Origin: Bacteroidales bacterium CF
Lineage (GTDB): Bacteria; Bacteroidota; Bacteroidia; Bacteroidales; UBA932
Direction: 5' to 3'
NCBI GenBank assembly: GCA_000473305.1
Contig: CP006772.1
Coordinates: 2,593,246-2,657,245, forward strand
Length of the DNA stretch: 64,000 bases
Positions 9,114-18,690 of this stretch are shown in pieces. Every line of letters begins with the position of its first letter. The stretch's first letter is position 1. The notes below the pieces were generated by a model, which worked only from the letters and a program-made list of their open reading frames with translations, made no database searches and was not told the DNA's origin. The position numbers and the translations under genes were made by a program.

Positions 9114-9914
9114 TTAATTTCGTCCTAAAATCATTAAGATACCTATGGCAACCATAATGATTGCATAAGCATATTTCGCTTTACTCTCCGACTTGTCTAT
9201 TTGGATTTTTGCAAGCAACCGGGGACCAATTATTGCTCCTAAAGTTGAGCCTGCTGTAAGAAAAATAACCAATGTAAGATCTATTTTTCCCACAATAAAA
9301 TGAGCACCAACAGCAAAAATTGTATTTACAAGCACCGCCAATAACGATGTGCCAATAACCATTTTGAATGGTATCCTCATTGAAAATAATCCAGCAAGGA
9401 TTGGTGCTGTTCCGCTGGTGCCAAATGTTCCGGTAATTAAACCAGCTGCCAATCCAAACGACGAGCCTTTAAGTGTTTTTAAATCCCTTGGTGATATTTT
9501 TGTCTTTTCTTTCTCTCTTTCAATAGTATTTTTTTTGGCGCTAAGAGCCATGTTTAATGCAATCAGAATAGAATAGATTCCGAAAGCGGTCTTTAATGCC
9601 AGATCACTGATTCTGCTTGTTATTTCTGCGCCAATAAAGGCCCCAATAATTCCGGTTACCATAAAAAGCGTAGCTACCTTAAAATCAATATTGTTTTTAC
9701 GATAGTGCCCCAATGAGCCAACAATGCAGATAGGTAATGTAGCTACCAGTGATGTAATAACAGCCGCTTGGGCCGGTACCTTTAAAAGCAAAGTGAGAAT
9801 GGGAAGAAAGAAAAATCCTCCGCCGCCTCCCACCATGGTTCCAAACAAACCAATGATGAACCCCAACAACGGTAAGATGAAGTAAATATCCTGTATTTCT
9901 GAAAAGTCAATCAT
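9114..9914 (-). CDS. Sulfite exporter TauE/SafE family membrane protein
   Basis: A 266-residue inner-membrane protein with about eight membrane spans arranged as two similar halves. The glycine-rich GLFGTMVGGGGGFFFLPIL near residue 23 and its second-half counterpart AAGLITGTFGTSGTAPILAG are the hallmark of the TauE/SafE (DUF81) family. Members export or import small sulfur-containing organic anions; the substrate here is unknown. Its start overlaps the upstream DUF6134 gene by 8 bp, so the two are translationally linked. Confidence 0.86.
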   Translation of the reverse strand: MIDFSEIQDIYFILPLLGFIIGLFGTMVGGGGGFFFLPILTLLLKVPAQAAVITSLVATLPICIVGSLGHYRKNNIDFKVATLFMVTGIIGAFIGAEITSRISDLALKTAFGIYSILIALNMALSAKKNTIEREKEKTKISPRDLKTLKGSSFGLAAGLITGTFGTSGTAPILAGLFSMRIPFKMVIGTSLLAVLVNTIFAVGAHFIVGKIDLTLVIFLTAGSTLGAIIGPRLLAKIQIDKSESKAKYAYAIIMVAIGILMILGRN

Positions 9915-10599
9915 TCGTTGTATTTTCTATAACTCTTTTTAATTCCAGCATTCCTAAAGCATGCCGCATTTTTGCGTATTCCAAAATTCCATCTTTGTAT
10001 ACGTATCTGTTTAGTTCCCGCTTTTTCTCATCATTAACAACGTAAGTATGTTCACTCAAAGTTGTAATTTGTCTCATCTCTGCAGTTCTTTCCTTATACA
10101 ATCGTTCTACACCTTGAGGTTCATTAAAATAAAGCATACTTCCACTATAGGTAATCAAATCGTTAATTACCGTAGTATCTCCATCAACAACAAGCAGGTA
10201 AGCATCTTTTTCCTGTCTTAGTGACATATCGGAATTCAGCTTCCCGTTTTTATAGGTTTTCACATTTGAATGCTTCAAAACGCCCTGTTCGTATTCCGTA
10301 TTCTGAACATATTTTACACGGTATGAAAAAATGAGATTGACTTTTACATCGGTTATTGCCTCAATATTTACATTTCCATTTTCATTTTTTTGGGTAACAG
10401 TAAACTCTCCGATTTTGGCTCCTAGCATTTCCAAATCATATTTGGAAGTCATTTCTTTGGATTGTGCAGAAAAGGAGCCTAACAAAAAAGAAAAAAACAA
10501 CAAGATGAATAAAGGCCAAAGTTTTTTTCTATAGCCCAAGTCCTTGGTGCTGAAATAATTATTCCGAAGCTGATATTTTACAAAAAATTGACTATTCAT
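9907..10599 (-). CDS. DUF6134 family periplasmic protein
   Basis: A 230-residue protein with a positively charged N-terminus and a hydrophobic segment at about residues 28-46 (signal peptide or anchor), then a predicted all-beta region (KYDLEMLGAKIGEFTVTQK, later QNTEYEQGVL and VYKDGILEYAKMRHALG). This pattern fits the DUF6134/DUF3108-like family found in Bacteroidota envelopes; no function is established. The gene overlaps the TauE gene. The start could be one of the internal codons nearer the hydrophobic segment. Confidence 0.65.
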   Translation of the reverse strand: MNSQFFVKYQLRNNYFSTKDLGYRKKLWPLFILLFFSFLLGSFSAQSKEMTSKYDLEMLGAKIGEFTVTQKNENGNVNIEAITDVKVNLIFSYRVKYVQNTEYEQGVLKHSNVKTYKNGKLNSDMSLRQEKDAYLLVVDGDTTVINDLITYSGSMLYFNEPQGVERLYKERTAEMRQITTLSEHTYVVNDEKKRELNRYVYKDGILEYAKMRHALGMLELKRVIENTTND

Positions 10600-10661
10600 T
10601 TAATAGATTTGTTGTTAAATGGACAAAGGCTACTATGCCATCCATAAATAATAAAAGCTAT

Positions 10662-11432
10662 TTACAAGCCTATCCATTCCTTAAATTCGGTTGCCTTTAA
10701 ACGGCTAATTGTAATTGGTTCATTAAAAGGAGGAATCAAGCGAAGAATCAATTTCCCACCAAAATGATTTTCAAATTTCTGAACTGCATTAATATGTATG
10801 ATTGTGCTTCTGTTTACACGAAAAAATACTTCAGGATCAAGCTGTTCCTCCAATTTTTCCATGGTTAAATCTACCGGATATGGTTTGTTCTTAAATGTAA
10901 CTGCAGTAGTCATCCGGCTTTCGGTGTAGAACCATGCAATATCTTCCACATTCAATTTAAAAAAAGAAGTTGCTCCTGAAATAAGAAATCGTTTCCTGTA
11001 TTTTTTCTCTCCTTGTGTAATTGCCTCTAAAAGTTCATGGTAATCGGGTTTAAAATCTGAACTATTTTTCTGAGGGCCAGCCAAATGTTCAAATTTTTCG
11101 ATGGCCTGTTCCAGCTTTTCTAATTTTACCGGCTTTAATAAATAATCGATGCTGTTAACCTGAAAAGCCTGAAGGGCATACTCGTCGTAAGCAGTGGTGA
11201 AAATTACCATGCTGTCTACTTGTATATTATCAAATATCGAAAAACTAATTCCGTCAGTAAGTTGGATATCCATAAAAATCAAATCAGGTGCCGGATTATT
11301 CTCTAACCAGACGACGGTGCTTTTTACACTTTCCAGCCACCCAACAATATCCCAGTCAGGCCTTAATTTTTCTACCATTCCTTTTAATAAACGGTAGTTA
11401 TGTATTTCGTCTTCAACTATAATAGCTCTCAT
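10662..11432 (-). CDS. LytTR-family response regulator
   Basis: A 256-residue two-domain regulator: receiver domain (acidic pocket E7/D8, phospho-acceptor D55 in LIFMDIQ, conserved K in YLLKPVK near residue 106) and a C-terminal LytTR DNA-binding domain (about 145-250; FLISGATSFFKLNVEDIAWF, FFRVNRSTIIHINAV). It lies 51 bp downstream of the LytS-type kinase gene and is almost certainly its partner. Both follow the RND efflux genes in one direction, so the pair may sense envelope stress or efflux substrates (inference). Confidence 0.92.
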   Translation of the reverse strand: MRAIIVEDEIHNYRLLKGMVEKLRPDWDIVGWLESVKSTVVWLENNPAPDLIFMDIQLTDGISFSIFDNIQVDSMVIFTTAYDEYALQAFQVNSIDYLLKPVKLEKLEQAIEKFEHLAGPQKNSSDFKPDYHELLEAITQGEKKYRKRFLISGATSFFKLNVEDIAWFYTESRMTTAVTFKNKPYPVDLTMEKLEEQLDPEVFFRVNRSTIIHINAVQKFENHFGGKLILRLIPPFNEPITISRLKATEFKEWIGL

Positions 11433-11483
11433 ATGTTCTTCAGACTGTTTTAATTAAGTTAATCATTTTCAAAAACAATCACA

Positions 11484-12554
11484 TTACAACAAAGGGACTT
11501 TTACTTCAAATATCTCTTCATCGTATTGAATGACAACTTTATTATCAGTAAGCATTTCGTACCTTCGCACCAGGTTTCGCAAGCCGGTTTTTGTTGAATA
11601 GGAAGCAGTTCTCAGGTTCAGATTGTTGATAACAACCAAATAATTATTTCCTACGACAACCCTTAGTTTTAAAGGTGTTTCTTTACTTGCAATATTGTGT
11701 TTAATCGCATTCTCAATCAGTAATTGAACTGTTAGCGGGGCTATTTCTTTATCGAGTTCTTCTTTCGCAATGTCATATTCCAGTAACAATCCATCTCCCA
11801 AGCGTTCTTTATGAAGTGCATAATATGCCTTCATAAAATCGAATTCCTCCTTTAGTTTAACTAATCTTTTATTCTTACTTTGAAGTACATAGCGGTATAC
11901 ATCTGTAAAGTTTTCGGTAAAACCAACGGCAACTTCCGGATTGTATATAATTAAAGATTTTAGTACACTTAGGTTATTAAACAAAAAATGCGGATTTAAC
12001 TGATCCTGTAATGAATTATAGTCCATTTCGAGTTTTTCCTGCTTCATCTCTGCAATTTCTTCCTGCGAATTGAGCCATTTTCTTGTTATCCTCGCCATTG
12101 TAAGTGAATTGGCAACCACCTGTACAAAGATTAGCCCCAATGCCATTCCTAAAATTACTGCAGGTCTTGAATTTTCAAGGATTAATTTTGGTTCGAGAAA
12201 ATACATGATAACACGATGCGATAAAATAAGAAAGAGAAAACTCACGAAGATTTGCAAAAAAAGCCGAAGTTTTAATTTAGTTGGAACAGGAAGAAATTTT
12301 TCAAGAATATTATCCAAAACAATTTGCACTTCAACGCCTACATTAAAGGCAATGATAACCACTATATAAATAAATGCCGGAATCTTATTGACATGCGTGG
12401 GTAACTTGGTCACCAAAACGATAAAATGAAGTATTAGGATTGCCATCAGGCTAATAACAGTAAACCGGATAACAATGCTAAGCGGCGCATAGCTTGGCAA
12501 TCGCAATGATAAGTCCGGTCTTTTCTTTTTATGCAAATCCAAACACTTCATCAT
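11484..12554 (-). CDS. LytS/YehU-type membrane sensor histidine kinase
   Basis: A 356-residue protein with four membrane spans in the first 155 residues, then the His_kinase domain of the LytS class with phospho-acceptor H189 in LQDQLNPHFLFNNL and an ATP-binding region with VQLLIENAIKHN (about 275). There is no large extracellular sensor domain, so it probably senses something in or near the membrane. It is 15 bp after the TolC-like gene and upstream of its cognate regulator, so it appears to be part of the efflux transcript. Confidence 0.9.
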   Translation of the reverse strand: MMKCLDLHKKKRPDLSLRLPSYAPLSIVIRFTVISLMAILILHFIVLVTKLPTHVNKIPAFIYIVVIIAFNVGVEVQIVLDNILEKFLPVPTKLKLRLFLQIFVSFLFLILSHRVIMYFLEPKLILENSRPAVILGMALGLIFVQVVANSLTMARITRKWLNSQEEIAEMKQEKLEMDYNSLQDQLNPHFLFNNLSVLKSLIIYNPEVAVGFTENFTDVYRYVLQSKNKRLVKLKEEFDFMKAYYALHKERLGDGLLLEYDIAKEELDKEIAPLTVQLLIENAIKHNIASKETPLKLRVVVGNNYLVVINNLNLRTASYSTKTGLRNLVRRYEMLTDNKVVIQYDEEIFEVKVPLL

Positions 12555-12569
12555 TTAATACAGTCGCTT

Positions 12570-13970
12570 TTATTTTTCTTCTTCGGGCATATATAAATTG
12601 CCTGTAACACTTTGCCAGCGGGTTTTTAGAGTTTCGAAATTGGCCACTGCTTCTATTAATTTTGCTTTTGCCTCTACCCATTTGGCCTGTGAACTTAAAA
12701 GCTCAGCTGTTGTATTTAACCCAACATCGAAACTTGCACGGGTTTCATCCAAACTTTCCTTTGCTTCGGCTACACTTTTCTTTGCAATCCGAATTGATTC
12801 GTATGCTTCTTCAACCTGCACCTTAACCTGCATAACTTCAAGATTTATCAAATCATTTGTATTTTGCAGATTTGTTTCTACCTGTTGCACTTTAAGTTGA
12901 GCTGCCCGCATTTTCTTTTTCCCCTGTCCCCATTGAAAAATTGGTATTGATACCTGTGCGGCCAACATGGGTTGGAAATCAGTTGTTTCGTACAGGTCTC
13001 TTAGCCAGTAGTTGGCATACTGGGCACTTACTCCAACGGTTGGAAGATAATCCGCCCGTGTAATCTTTGCGTCAAGTTCACTTAGCTCTTTTTGTTTCTC
13101 TAAAATTTTCAACTCATTTCTTTTGTTTTCAGCCTGAGTTATTCCGTCACCAAAATTTATCAGATGGACATCTGTGTTTTTATCATGACTGATTTTTACA
13201 TCGGTATCCAATGGTTGTCCTAAGATCTGGTTCAAATACATTTTGGCCACTTTTAATCCGTTTTTTGCTTTTAACAAGTTTAATTCAGCCTCATTTTTCT
13301 GAACTGTTACTTTTAACTTTTCACTGGCAGGTTGTAATCCAACTTCATACATAGCAGACATTTGATCTTCCAGTTCAGTCAACATTTTAATATATTCTTC
13401 TGCAATCAAAATATTCTCTTCAACAGTTGCCACCTGCCAGAATGCTTTGTCTGTCTGTTCGATTATGTCTGAATATTTCATATTTAAAGATAAATCGGCA
13501 ATTTCAACTCCTGCGTCGGCCTGTTGATTGGAATACCTGATTTTCCCGCCTGCATAAACAGGCTGGGTTAATTGAAAGCTGCTGTTTATCAATGTCAGAC
13601 TATTTATATCGATTGTCGTTCCGGGTTTCCATACATTACTTGTTCCTGAAAAATTGCCGGCCATCGCATCTGCTTCGCTATCGGCAGTTGGCAGAAAATA
13701 ACCGGGCATACTTATCGGATCCATATTTGGGCGATGCATTAACGACGATGAAAATCCAAATTTGGGCAAATATGCAGTTCTGGCAACCTCCTGATTTACC
13801 TGTGCTTCTTTGTTTTGTAAGGCCGCTGCTTTCAATTCCTTGTTAAACTCAACAGCTTGTCGGCGGCAATCTTCAAGTGTCATCACCTTTTGGCCAAAAG
13901 CATTGCTGAATACTACTGTAGAAGCAATTAACACGATTGTGTTTACTATAATTTTTATTGATTTCTTCAT
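12570..13970 (-). CDS. TolC-family outer-membrane efflux protein
   Basis: A 466-residue outer-membrane channel with an N-terminal signal peptide (about residues 1-26) and the two-fold repeated coiled-coil/strand plan of the OEP family: MTLEDCRRQAVEFNKELKAA at the start of repeat one, and a second repeat beginning around residue 280 (NKRNELKILEKQKELSELD). The PVYAGGKIRYSN and IPIFQWGQGKKKMRAAQLK segments are typical barrel-turn motifs of this family. It forms the exit duct for the RND pump encoded upstream. Confidence 0.92.
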   Translation of the reverse strand: MKKSIKIIVNTIVLIASTVVFSNAFGQKVMTLEDCRRQAVEFNKELKAAALQNKEAQVNQEVARTAYLPKFGFSSSLMHRPNMDPISMPGYFLPTADSEADAMAGNFSGTSNVWKPGTTIDINSLTLINSSFQLTQPVYAGGKIRYSNQQADAGVEIADLSLNMKYSDIIEQTDKAFWQVATVEENILIAEEYIKMLTELEDQMSAMYEVGLQPASEKLKVTVQKNEAELNLLKAKNGLKVAKMYLNQILGQPLDTDVKISHDKNTDVHLINFGDGITQAENKRNELKILEKQKELSELDAKITRADYLPTVGVSAQYANYWLRDLYETTDFQPMLAAQVSIPIFQWGQGKKKMRAAQLKVQQVETNLQNTNDLINLEVMQVKVQVEEAYESIRIAKKSVAEAKESLDETRASFDVGLNTTAELLSSQAKWVEAKAKLIEAVANFETLKTRWQSVTGNLYMPEEEK

Positions 13971-14012
13971 TTTCTTTTTCCTAAAATTGTGTTTGTCTTC
14001 TCCATGTAATTG

Positions 14013-17000
14013 TTAATCTTTTTTTAGATTACGTCCATCAACACGATACAATACAGTATATAAAACAGGTACTACAACCAGAGTGATTATCGACCCAACA
14101 GCCAGGCCAAACATGATTACAACTGCAGTAGAATTAAACATCGAATCGGTAATTAGCGGAGCCATTCCCAGAATTGTTGTCAGAGAAGCCATCATTACCG
14201 GGCGTAAACGTGATAATGCCGAATCGATTGTTGCAGTTAAACGATCTTTTCCTGCCCTGATATTCTGGTTGATTTCATCCAGCAATACCACCGCATTTTT
14301 AATCATCATGCCAATAAGTCCGAGTGCACCGATAATACCTGCAAAGGTCAGGAATACTCCGGTAGTTACCAGCCCCAGGACAATTCCAATAAATGCAAAT
14401 GGAACAATTAGGAATATGATAATCGGTTGTTTGAGATTATTAAATAAGCCAATAATGATAATGGCCATTAGACCGACAGCCAGAGGTAAAAACATAAATA
14501 ATGCCTGGTTGGCCTCACCCGATTTGGCAGTGGCGCCTTCCCACTTCAATTCATAGCCATCCGGTAATTCTATCGCTTCAATCTTTGCCTGAAATTTAGC
14601 CTGAACTTCAGCAGCCGTATGTCCTTTTACAGCATCGCATTGCACTTTAATCGAACGTTGGTTATCCAAACGGTTTATAAGTTCATAATCCCAGGTTGCT
14701 TTTAAAGTATCAGCAATTTGCGATAATGGAACGCTTGCTCTACTATATTGTCCCCAAACAGGAACATTCATGAGTTGCTCCAGGTTTTCACCTAGATTAG
14801 TATCGGTTCGTAATACAATCGGCAGCATTCTGTTTCCCTCATAAACCGCTCCTATTGGCATACCATTGGTTGCCACCAAAATTGAATTTCCCATGTCAGA
14901 ACGAGTCAACCCGAGAGGTTGTGCCCGCTCAACGGAATATTCAGGAACAATTTTTTTAGTCTGATTTTTCCAGCTATCAGTAACATCTGTTGCCGTTGGC
15001 TCATCCAAAAAGATTTTTTTTGCCTTTGTTGCCAAATCTTTCAGCACTGCCGGATCGGGGCCGGTAAACTGAGCCTCAATATCTGCATCGTAGAAAGCTG
15101 CGACATATTCCAATACCCTGAAAAAGGCATCAGGATAATTGTTATTCAAATACTTTTGAATCTCAGGAATTATCTCAGCGACTCTGTCCGTTGTTTTGGT
15201 CTCAATAATAAAATCAGCATAGTTAGAACCGCCTGTTGGCATGTGGCGCATAAGCAGATAACGTGCAGCTGGACGACCAACAGATGCCATTACTGAATTT
15301 ACGCCATCCATTTTTAAAATTTCTTTCTGAATTTGCAGCGCATCTTTTTCTACAGCTTTTATATCAGATCCCTGCGGGAGGTAATATTCAATGTAAAACT
15401 GGTCGTAGTCAATTTTCGGCATAAAGTCGACCTTCACAAAACGGAACGACCAAAATGCAAAAATCAGAACTGCAAATGAAACTGCTGTAAATATAAACTT
15501 GTGACGTATTCCCCATTTCAGAACACTGCCAAAACTACGGTAGAATTTGTTATCGTAGGCTTCAGCATGTTCTCCTTTCGGACGTTCTTTCCGGTAAAAG
15601 TATTTTGCATTGAAGGGAGTTTGTATCATTGCAAATATCCAACTTAACGAAAGAGAAATAATCAATACCGTAAATAAAGATGATAAAAACTCGCCTGCTG
15701 CATTTGGCGACATTCCTAAAGGCAGGAAAGCTAAAATGGCAACAGCAGTAGCACCAAGTAACGGCAGCGCTGTTTTTTTCGCTGTGTTTATAAAAGCTTT
15801 ATTTCTTTCTATCCCCGATTTTAAATCAACCAAAATTCCATCGGCTACAACAATGGCATTATCCACCAACATTCCCATTGCCAGAATAATTGCTGCCAAT
15901 GAAACACGATGTAGAGGCAGGCCAATGGCTAACATTACAATTAAAGTTCCCATGATGGTAAAAACCAAACCGCTGGAAATCAGTAAACCGGAACGAAGTC
16001 CCATTGCAAACATGAGCACAACAATTACAATACCAACCGACATCGCCAGGTTCAACATAAAATTCCGAACAGCGTCATCAACGCGATCGGGTTGATAATA
16101 CACCTGATTAATCTCAATTCCTGCCGGAAGTTCTTTTTGAAGTTCAGCTAGTTTTTCATCCAGGCGTTCACCCAGTTTTACAACGTTAATTCCACTTTCG
16201 TTTGAAAGGCCCAGTGTTAAGCCAGGTTTATCATTGTAATACAATGCTTCATTTTCCGGTTGCAGATATGATCTTTTTACCGTTGCAATATCACCTAAAC
16301 GGAAGTTTCCACCTCCCGGTACCTGAATTAGCAGGTTCTCAATTTCTTTTATACTTGCTATCTTTTGTCCTACACCAACTCGCACCGACTCTTTGCCAAC
16401 ATCAACCGAACCGGGTTTAATAATGGCGGTTTCATTTTGAATAGCTGCTGCAATGTACATCGGATTCACACTCAACCCAGCCAGTTTTTCAGGAGAAAAA
16501 ACAATATCAATTGTTTGGGTATGCTCTCCAAAAATTTGCGAACGCCGAACACCGTCAACACCCAGCAATTCACGTTCAATATATTCTGTATATTTTACCA
16601 ATTCTTCATGACTGTATCCATCGGCCGTTACAGCATACAAAATACCATATACATCAGCGAAATCATCATTTACAATTGGATCCATTGCCCCCGAAGGCAG
16701 AGAACCTTTTGCATCATTGACTTTTCTGCGGAGATGATCCCAAAGTTGAGGCAACCGAGGAGTTTTTACAGTAGATTGGATATTAACTGTAATGATTGAC
16801 AAGCCGGGACGGGAAACAGAAGTAATATTATCAATATTCTCCAATTTCTGAATAGCTTTCTCTAAAACATCTGTAACTTCAAGTTCTACCTCGTGCGCTG
16901 TTGCCCCGGGATAAATGGTTACTACAGTAGCCGCCTTAATAGGAATTTCAGCATCCTCCAGTTTCCCAATGTTGTTATAGGCAATAATTCCTCCAAATAA

Positions 17001-17057
17001 TACTGCGAACAGTATCGTTGAAATCATCGCTTTTTGATTTAAAAGCCTCTCAAACAT
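14013..17057 (-). CDS. RND efflux permease subunit
   Basis: A 1014-residue inner-membrane pump of the AcrB/HAE superfamily with 12 membrane spans and two large periplasmic loops. In membrane span 4 the motif GMLVDNAIVVADG keeps the first proton-relay Asp of AcrB but has Asn at the second, a variant common in Bacteroidota; in span 10 the proton-relay Lys is present (MIKNAVVLLDE). It exports drugs, lipids or other amphiphiles by proton exchange. Its start overlaps the adaptor stop by one base; the outer-membrane channel gene is 42 bp downstream. Intact. Confidence 0.95.
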   Translation of the reverse strand: MFERLLNQKAMISTILFAVLFGGIIAYNNIGKLEDAEIPIKAATVVTIYPGATAHEVELEVTDVLEKAIQKLENIDNITSVSRPGLSIITVNIQSTVKTPRLPQLWDHLRRKVNDAKGSLPSGAMDPIVNDDFADVYGILYAVTADGYSHEELVKYTEYIERELLGVDGVRRSQIFGEHTQTIDIVFSPEKLAGLSVNPMYIAAAIQNETAIIKPGSVDVGKESVRVGVGQKIASIKEIENLLIQVPGGGNFRLGDIATVKRSYLQPENEALYYNDKPGLTLGLSNESGINVVKLGERLDEKLAELQKELPAGIEINQVYYQPDRVDDAVRNFMLNLAMSVGIVIVVLMFAMGLRSGLLISSGLVFTIMGTLIVMLAIGLPLHRVSLAAIILAMGMLVDNAIVVADGILVDLKSGIERNKAFINTAKKTALPLLGATAVAILAFLPLGMSPNAAGEFLSSLFTVLIISLSLSWIFAMIQTPFNAKYFYRKERPKGEHAEAYDNKFYRSFGSVLKWGIRHKFIFTAVSFAVLIFAFWSFRFVKVDFMPKIDYDQFYIEYYLPQGSDIKAVEKDALQIQKEILKMDGVNSVMASVGRPAARYLLMRHMPTGGSNYADFIIETKTTDRVAEIIPEIQKYLNNNYPDAFFRVLEYVAAFYDADIEAQFTGPDPAVLKDLATKAKKIFLDEPTATDVTDSWKNQTKKIVPEYSVERAQPLGLTRSDMGNSILVATNGMPIGAVYEGNRMLPIVLRTDTNLGENLEQLMNVPVWGQYSRASVPLSQIADTLKATWDYELINRLDNQRSIKVQCDAVKGHTAAEVQAKFQAKIEAIELPDGYELKWEGATAKSGEANQALFMFLPLAVGLMAIIIIGLFNNLKQPIIIFLIVPFAFIGIVLGLVTTGVFLTFAGIIGALGLIGMMIKNAVVLLDEINQNIRAGKDRLTATIDSALSRLRPVMMASLTTILGMAPLITDSMFNSTAVVIMFGLAVGSIITLVVVPVLYTVLYRVDGRNLKKD

Positions 17058-18130
17058 TACAGCAGCCCTCCAATATTAGTTACTGAAGAAGCCGGGAGAG
17101 GTTTTACCTCTTGTCCTTCAAACAGGTAATGTACGCCGGCAGTAACAACCTGCTCCCCGTTATTTAACCCTGACCTGATATTTACTCTTCCATCCGCTCC
17201 GTCAAGTAAGATTTTTATTTCACGCTTTTCAACCTTACCTGTAGAGGAATTGTATATCCAAACGTAGGTACTTGTTTTTTCATGAAAAATAGCTGTTGAT
17301 GCAACTGATAACTGATTTTCTCCTGACTGGCAATAGATGGTTACTTCGGCAGTCATTCCGGGAGCTACTTTTAAATCATCTTTGTTTTCAAAAGAAAACT
17401 TAACTTCATACAAGCCGTCTTGCTTTGCTTTTTCACTTACACTCAGCAACTGAACCGGAAGTTTATTTATCCCTGCATTTTTAACATGTAAAAAACTTCT
17501 TCTATCGCCTTTTATTCTGTTTAACTGGCTTTCTGCAATCGAGGCAACAACCTCAAGATGAGAATTGTCGATAATGGAAACAATTGGTGTTCCTGCGCCA
17601 ACGGTTTGATAATTCTCTACAAATTTTTCGTAAATGTAACCTGAAAAAGGTGCTTTTAATTTTGTGTCATTCAACTGGTTTTGGGCATTTTCATAAGCCG
17701 TTTTTGTCATCAGGTAACCCGATTTAATCTTTTCAAAAGTATTCTCCGGAATTTTCTTTTGCTCCACCAACTGTTTGTAGCGATTGTATTCTCCCTGAAC
17801 CTGCTCAAACTGTGCTTTGGAAGTCTCTATTTGCAGTTGATAATCGCGGTTGTCAATTTCTGCAATAACTTGTCCGGTGCGAACATAATCACCCTGTTTA
17901 ACATTCAGCTTTTTCAACGGACCTCCAACTCGGAAAGAAAGCGAGGTTAAACTCTTTTCCTTGATCTTCCCGTTAAGAACCATTGTGTTTTGAACTGCGT
18001 CGTCTGTAACTGTTTCTACTTTAACCTTTTTAATTGTTTTGGCCTGAGGCGCTTCTTTACCTGAATTTTTACAACCTGACAATGCAATAATTGAAAGGCC
18101 TAGTAAAAGAATAATGTTTTTGATTTTCAT
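17057..18130 (-). CDS. RND efflux periplasmic adaptor (membrane fusion protein)
   Basis: A 357-residue lipoprotein: lipobox IALSGC at about residues 15-20, followed by the HlyD/AcrA plan of barrel, split lipoyl domain (VRTGQVIAEIDNRDYQL and LKAPFSGYIYEKFV halves) and an alpha hairpin between (about 85-140). It bridges the RND permease and the TolC-like channel. First gene of the operon adaptor-permease-channel-kinase-regulator. A degenerate copy of the GTTC-N10-GAAC operator lies 31 bp upstream of its start. Confidence 0.93.
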   Translation of the reverse strand: MKIKNIILLLGLSIIALSGCKNSGKEAPQAKTIKKVKVETVTDDAVQNTMVLNGKIKEKSLTSLSFRVGGPLKKLNVKQGDYVRTGQVIAEIDNRDYQLQIETSKAQFEQVQGEYNRYKQLVEQKKIPENTFEKIKSGYLMTKTAYENAQNQLNDTKLKAPFSGYIYEKFVENYQTVGAGTPIVSIIDNSHLEVVASIAESQLNRIKGDRRSFLHVKNAGINKLPVQLLSVSEKAKQDGLYEVKFSFENKDDLKVAPGMTAEVTIYCQSGENQLSVASTAIFHEKTSTYVWIYNSSTGKVEKREIKILLDGADGRVNIRSGLNNGEQVVTAGVHYLFEGQEVKPLPASSVTNIGGLL

Positions 18131-18160
18131 GTGTCAACGATTTGTATGTTTCTGTTTTTT

Positions 18161-18180
18161 GGCTCAAAATTAAATGGAAC
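18161..18180. promoter_or_regulatory. Degenerate GTTC-N10-GAAC operator-like site before the RND operon
   Basis: The sequence GGCTCAAAATTAAATGGAAC keeps the central AATTAAA and the right half GAAC of the four near-perfect sites further right, with GCTC for GTTC and one extra base in the spacer. It lies 31-50 bp upstream of the adaptor start, where an operator would act. Weaker than the other copies. Confidence 0.4.
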
Positions 18181-18390
18181 TTATTCCTTATTATTAATGA
18201 AGTGTACCAACTGATAAAAATTATACATGAAGTGCAGGAAACGACAACTGATATATAAACTTCAACTTTTAGGTTTTTGGATTTATACTCCTTGTTTTGC
18301 TCAACATTGGTTGCGCTAAACGAACCATATTAAATGTCATTAGATTGCAAACAGGTATGGAAATGGAGTTTGTTTTCTGCATGTTTTAAT

Positions 18391-18624
18391 CTATTTCAGT
18401 TTGCAATGAACAAATTCAATTGTATTTTCAACGGTATCTAAATGAATGTAATCTTCCGGTGAAATATTAACATTGAAGTACTTTTCAATATAGAAAACCA
18501 GGCATGCGAATTGAAAGTCATTAAATTCATAATCTTTTTTAAATGAAGCTTTGCTGTATATTTCGTGATCAAAAATTCCCATATACCTGAAAATTCTGGA
18601 AAATTTATTTTCTATATATTTCAT
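18391..18624 (-). CDS. Acyl-carrier-protein-like small protein lacking the phosphopantetheine serine
   Basis: A 77-residue acidic protein whose second half follows the acyl carrier protein pattern: a helix-II-like stretch FACLVFYIEKYFNVNISPED, then HLDTVENTIEFV, matching the usual EL...EEEFGIEIPDED and TVGDAIDYI positions. Where ACPs have Asp-Ser-Leu with the 4'-phosphopantetheine serine, this protein reads NDFQF, so it probably cannot carry an acyl chain in the normal way. The ATG is 33 bp from an operator shared with the neighbouring regulator. It could be a structural or regulatory ACP relative; the fold call is moderate. Confidence 0.5.
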   Translation of the reverse strand: MKYIENKFSRIFRYMGIFDHEIYSKASFKKDYEFNDFQFACLVFYIEKYFNVNISPEDYIHLDTVENTIEFVHCKLK

Positions 18625-18656
18625 TTGTTTTTTTTTAAACTTTTTAATTCTGATTA

Positions 18657-18674
18657 GTTCTGAATAAAACGAAC
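18657..18674. promoter_or_regulatory. GTTC-N10-GAAC operator upstream of the ACP-like gene
   Basis: GTTC (18657-18660), spacer TGAATAAAAC, GAAC (18671-18674). Located 33 bp upstream of the ACP-like start and 17 bp after the regulator stop. Same inverted repeat and spacing as three other sites in this cluster. Confidence 0.6.
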
Positions 18675-18690
18675 TTATATTGTAAAAAAA

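Noticed and set aside
14083..16799. Several open frames antisense to the RND permease
   Set aside because: They are shadows: no ribosome-binding sites, low-complexity composition, and the minus-strand permease is complete with conserved motifs.
18309..18326. GGTTGCGCTAAACGAACC as a further operator copy
   Set aside because: It is an imperfect repeat with an 8-base spacer and different arms, lacking the AATWAAA centre of the other sites.
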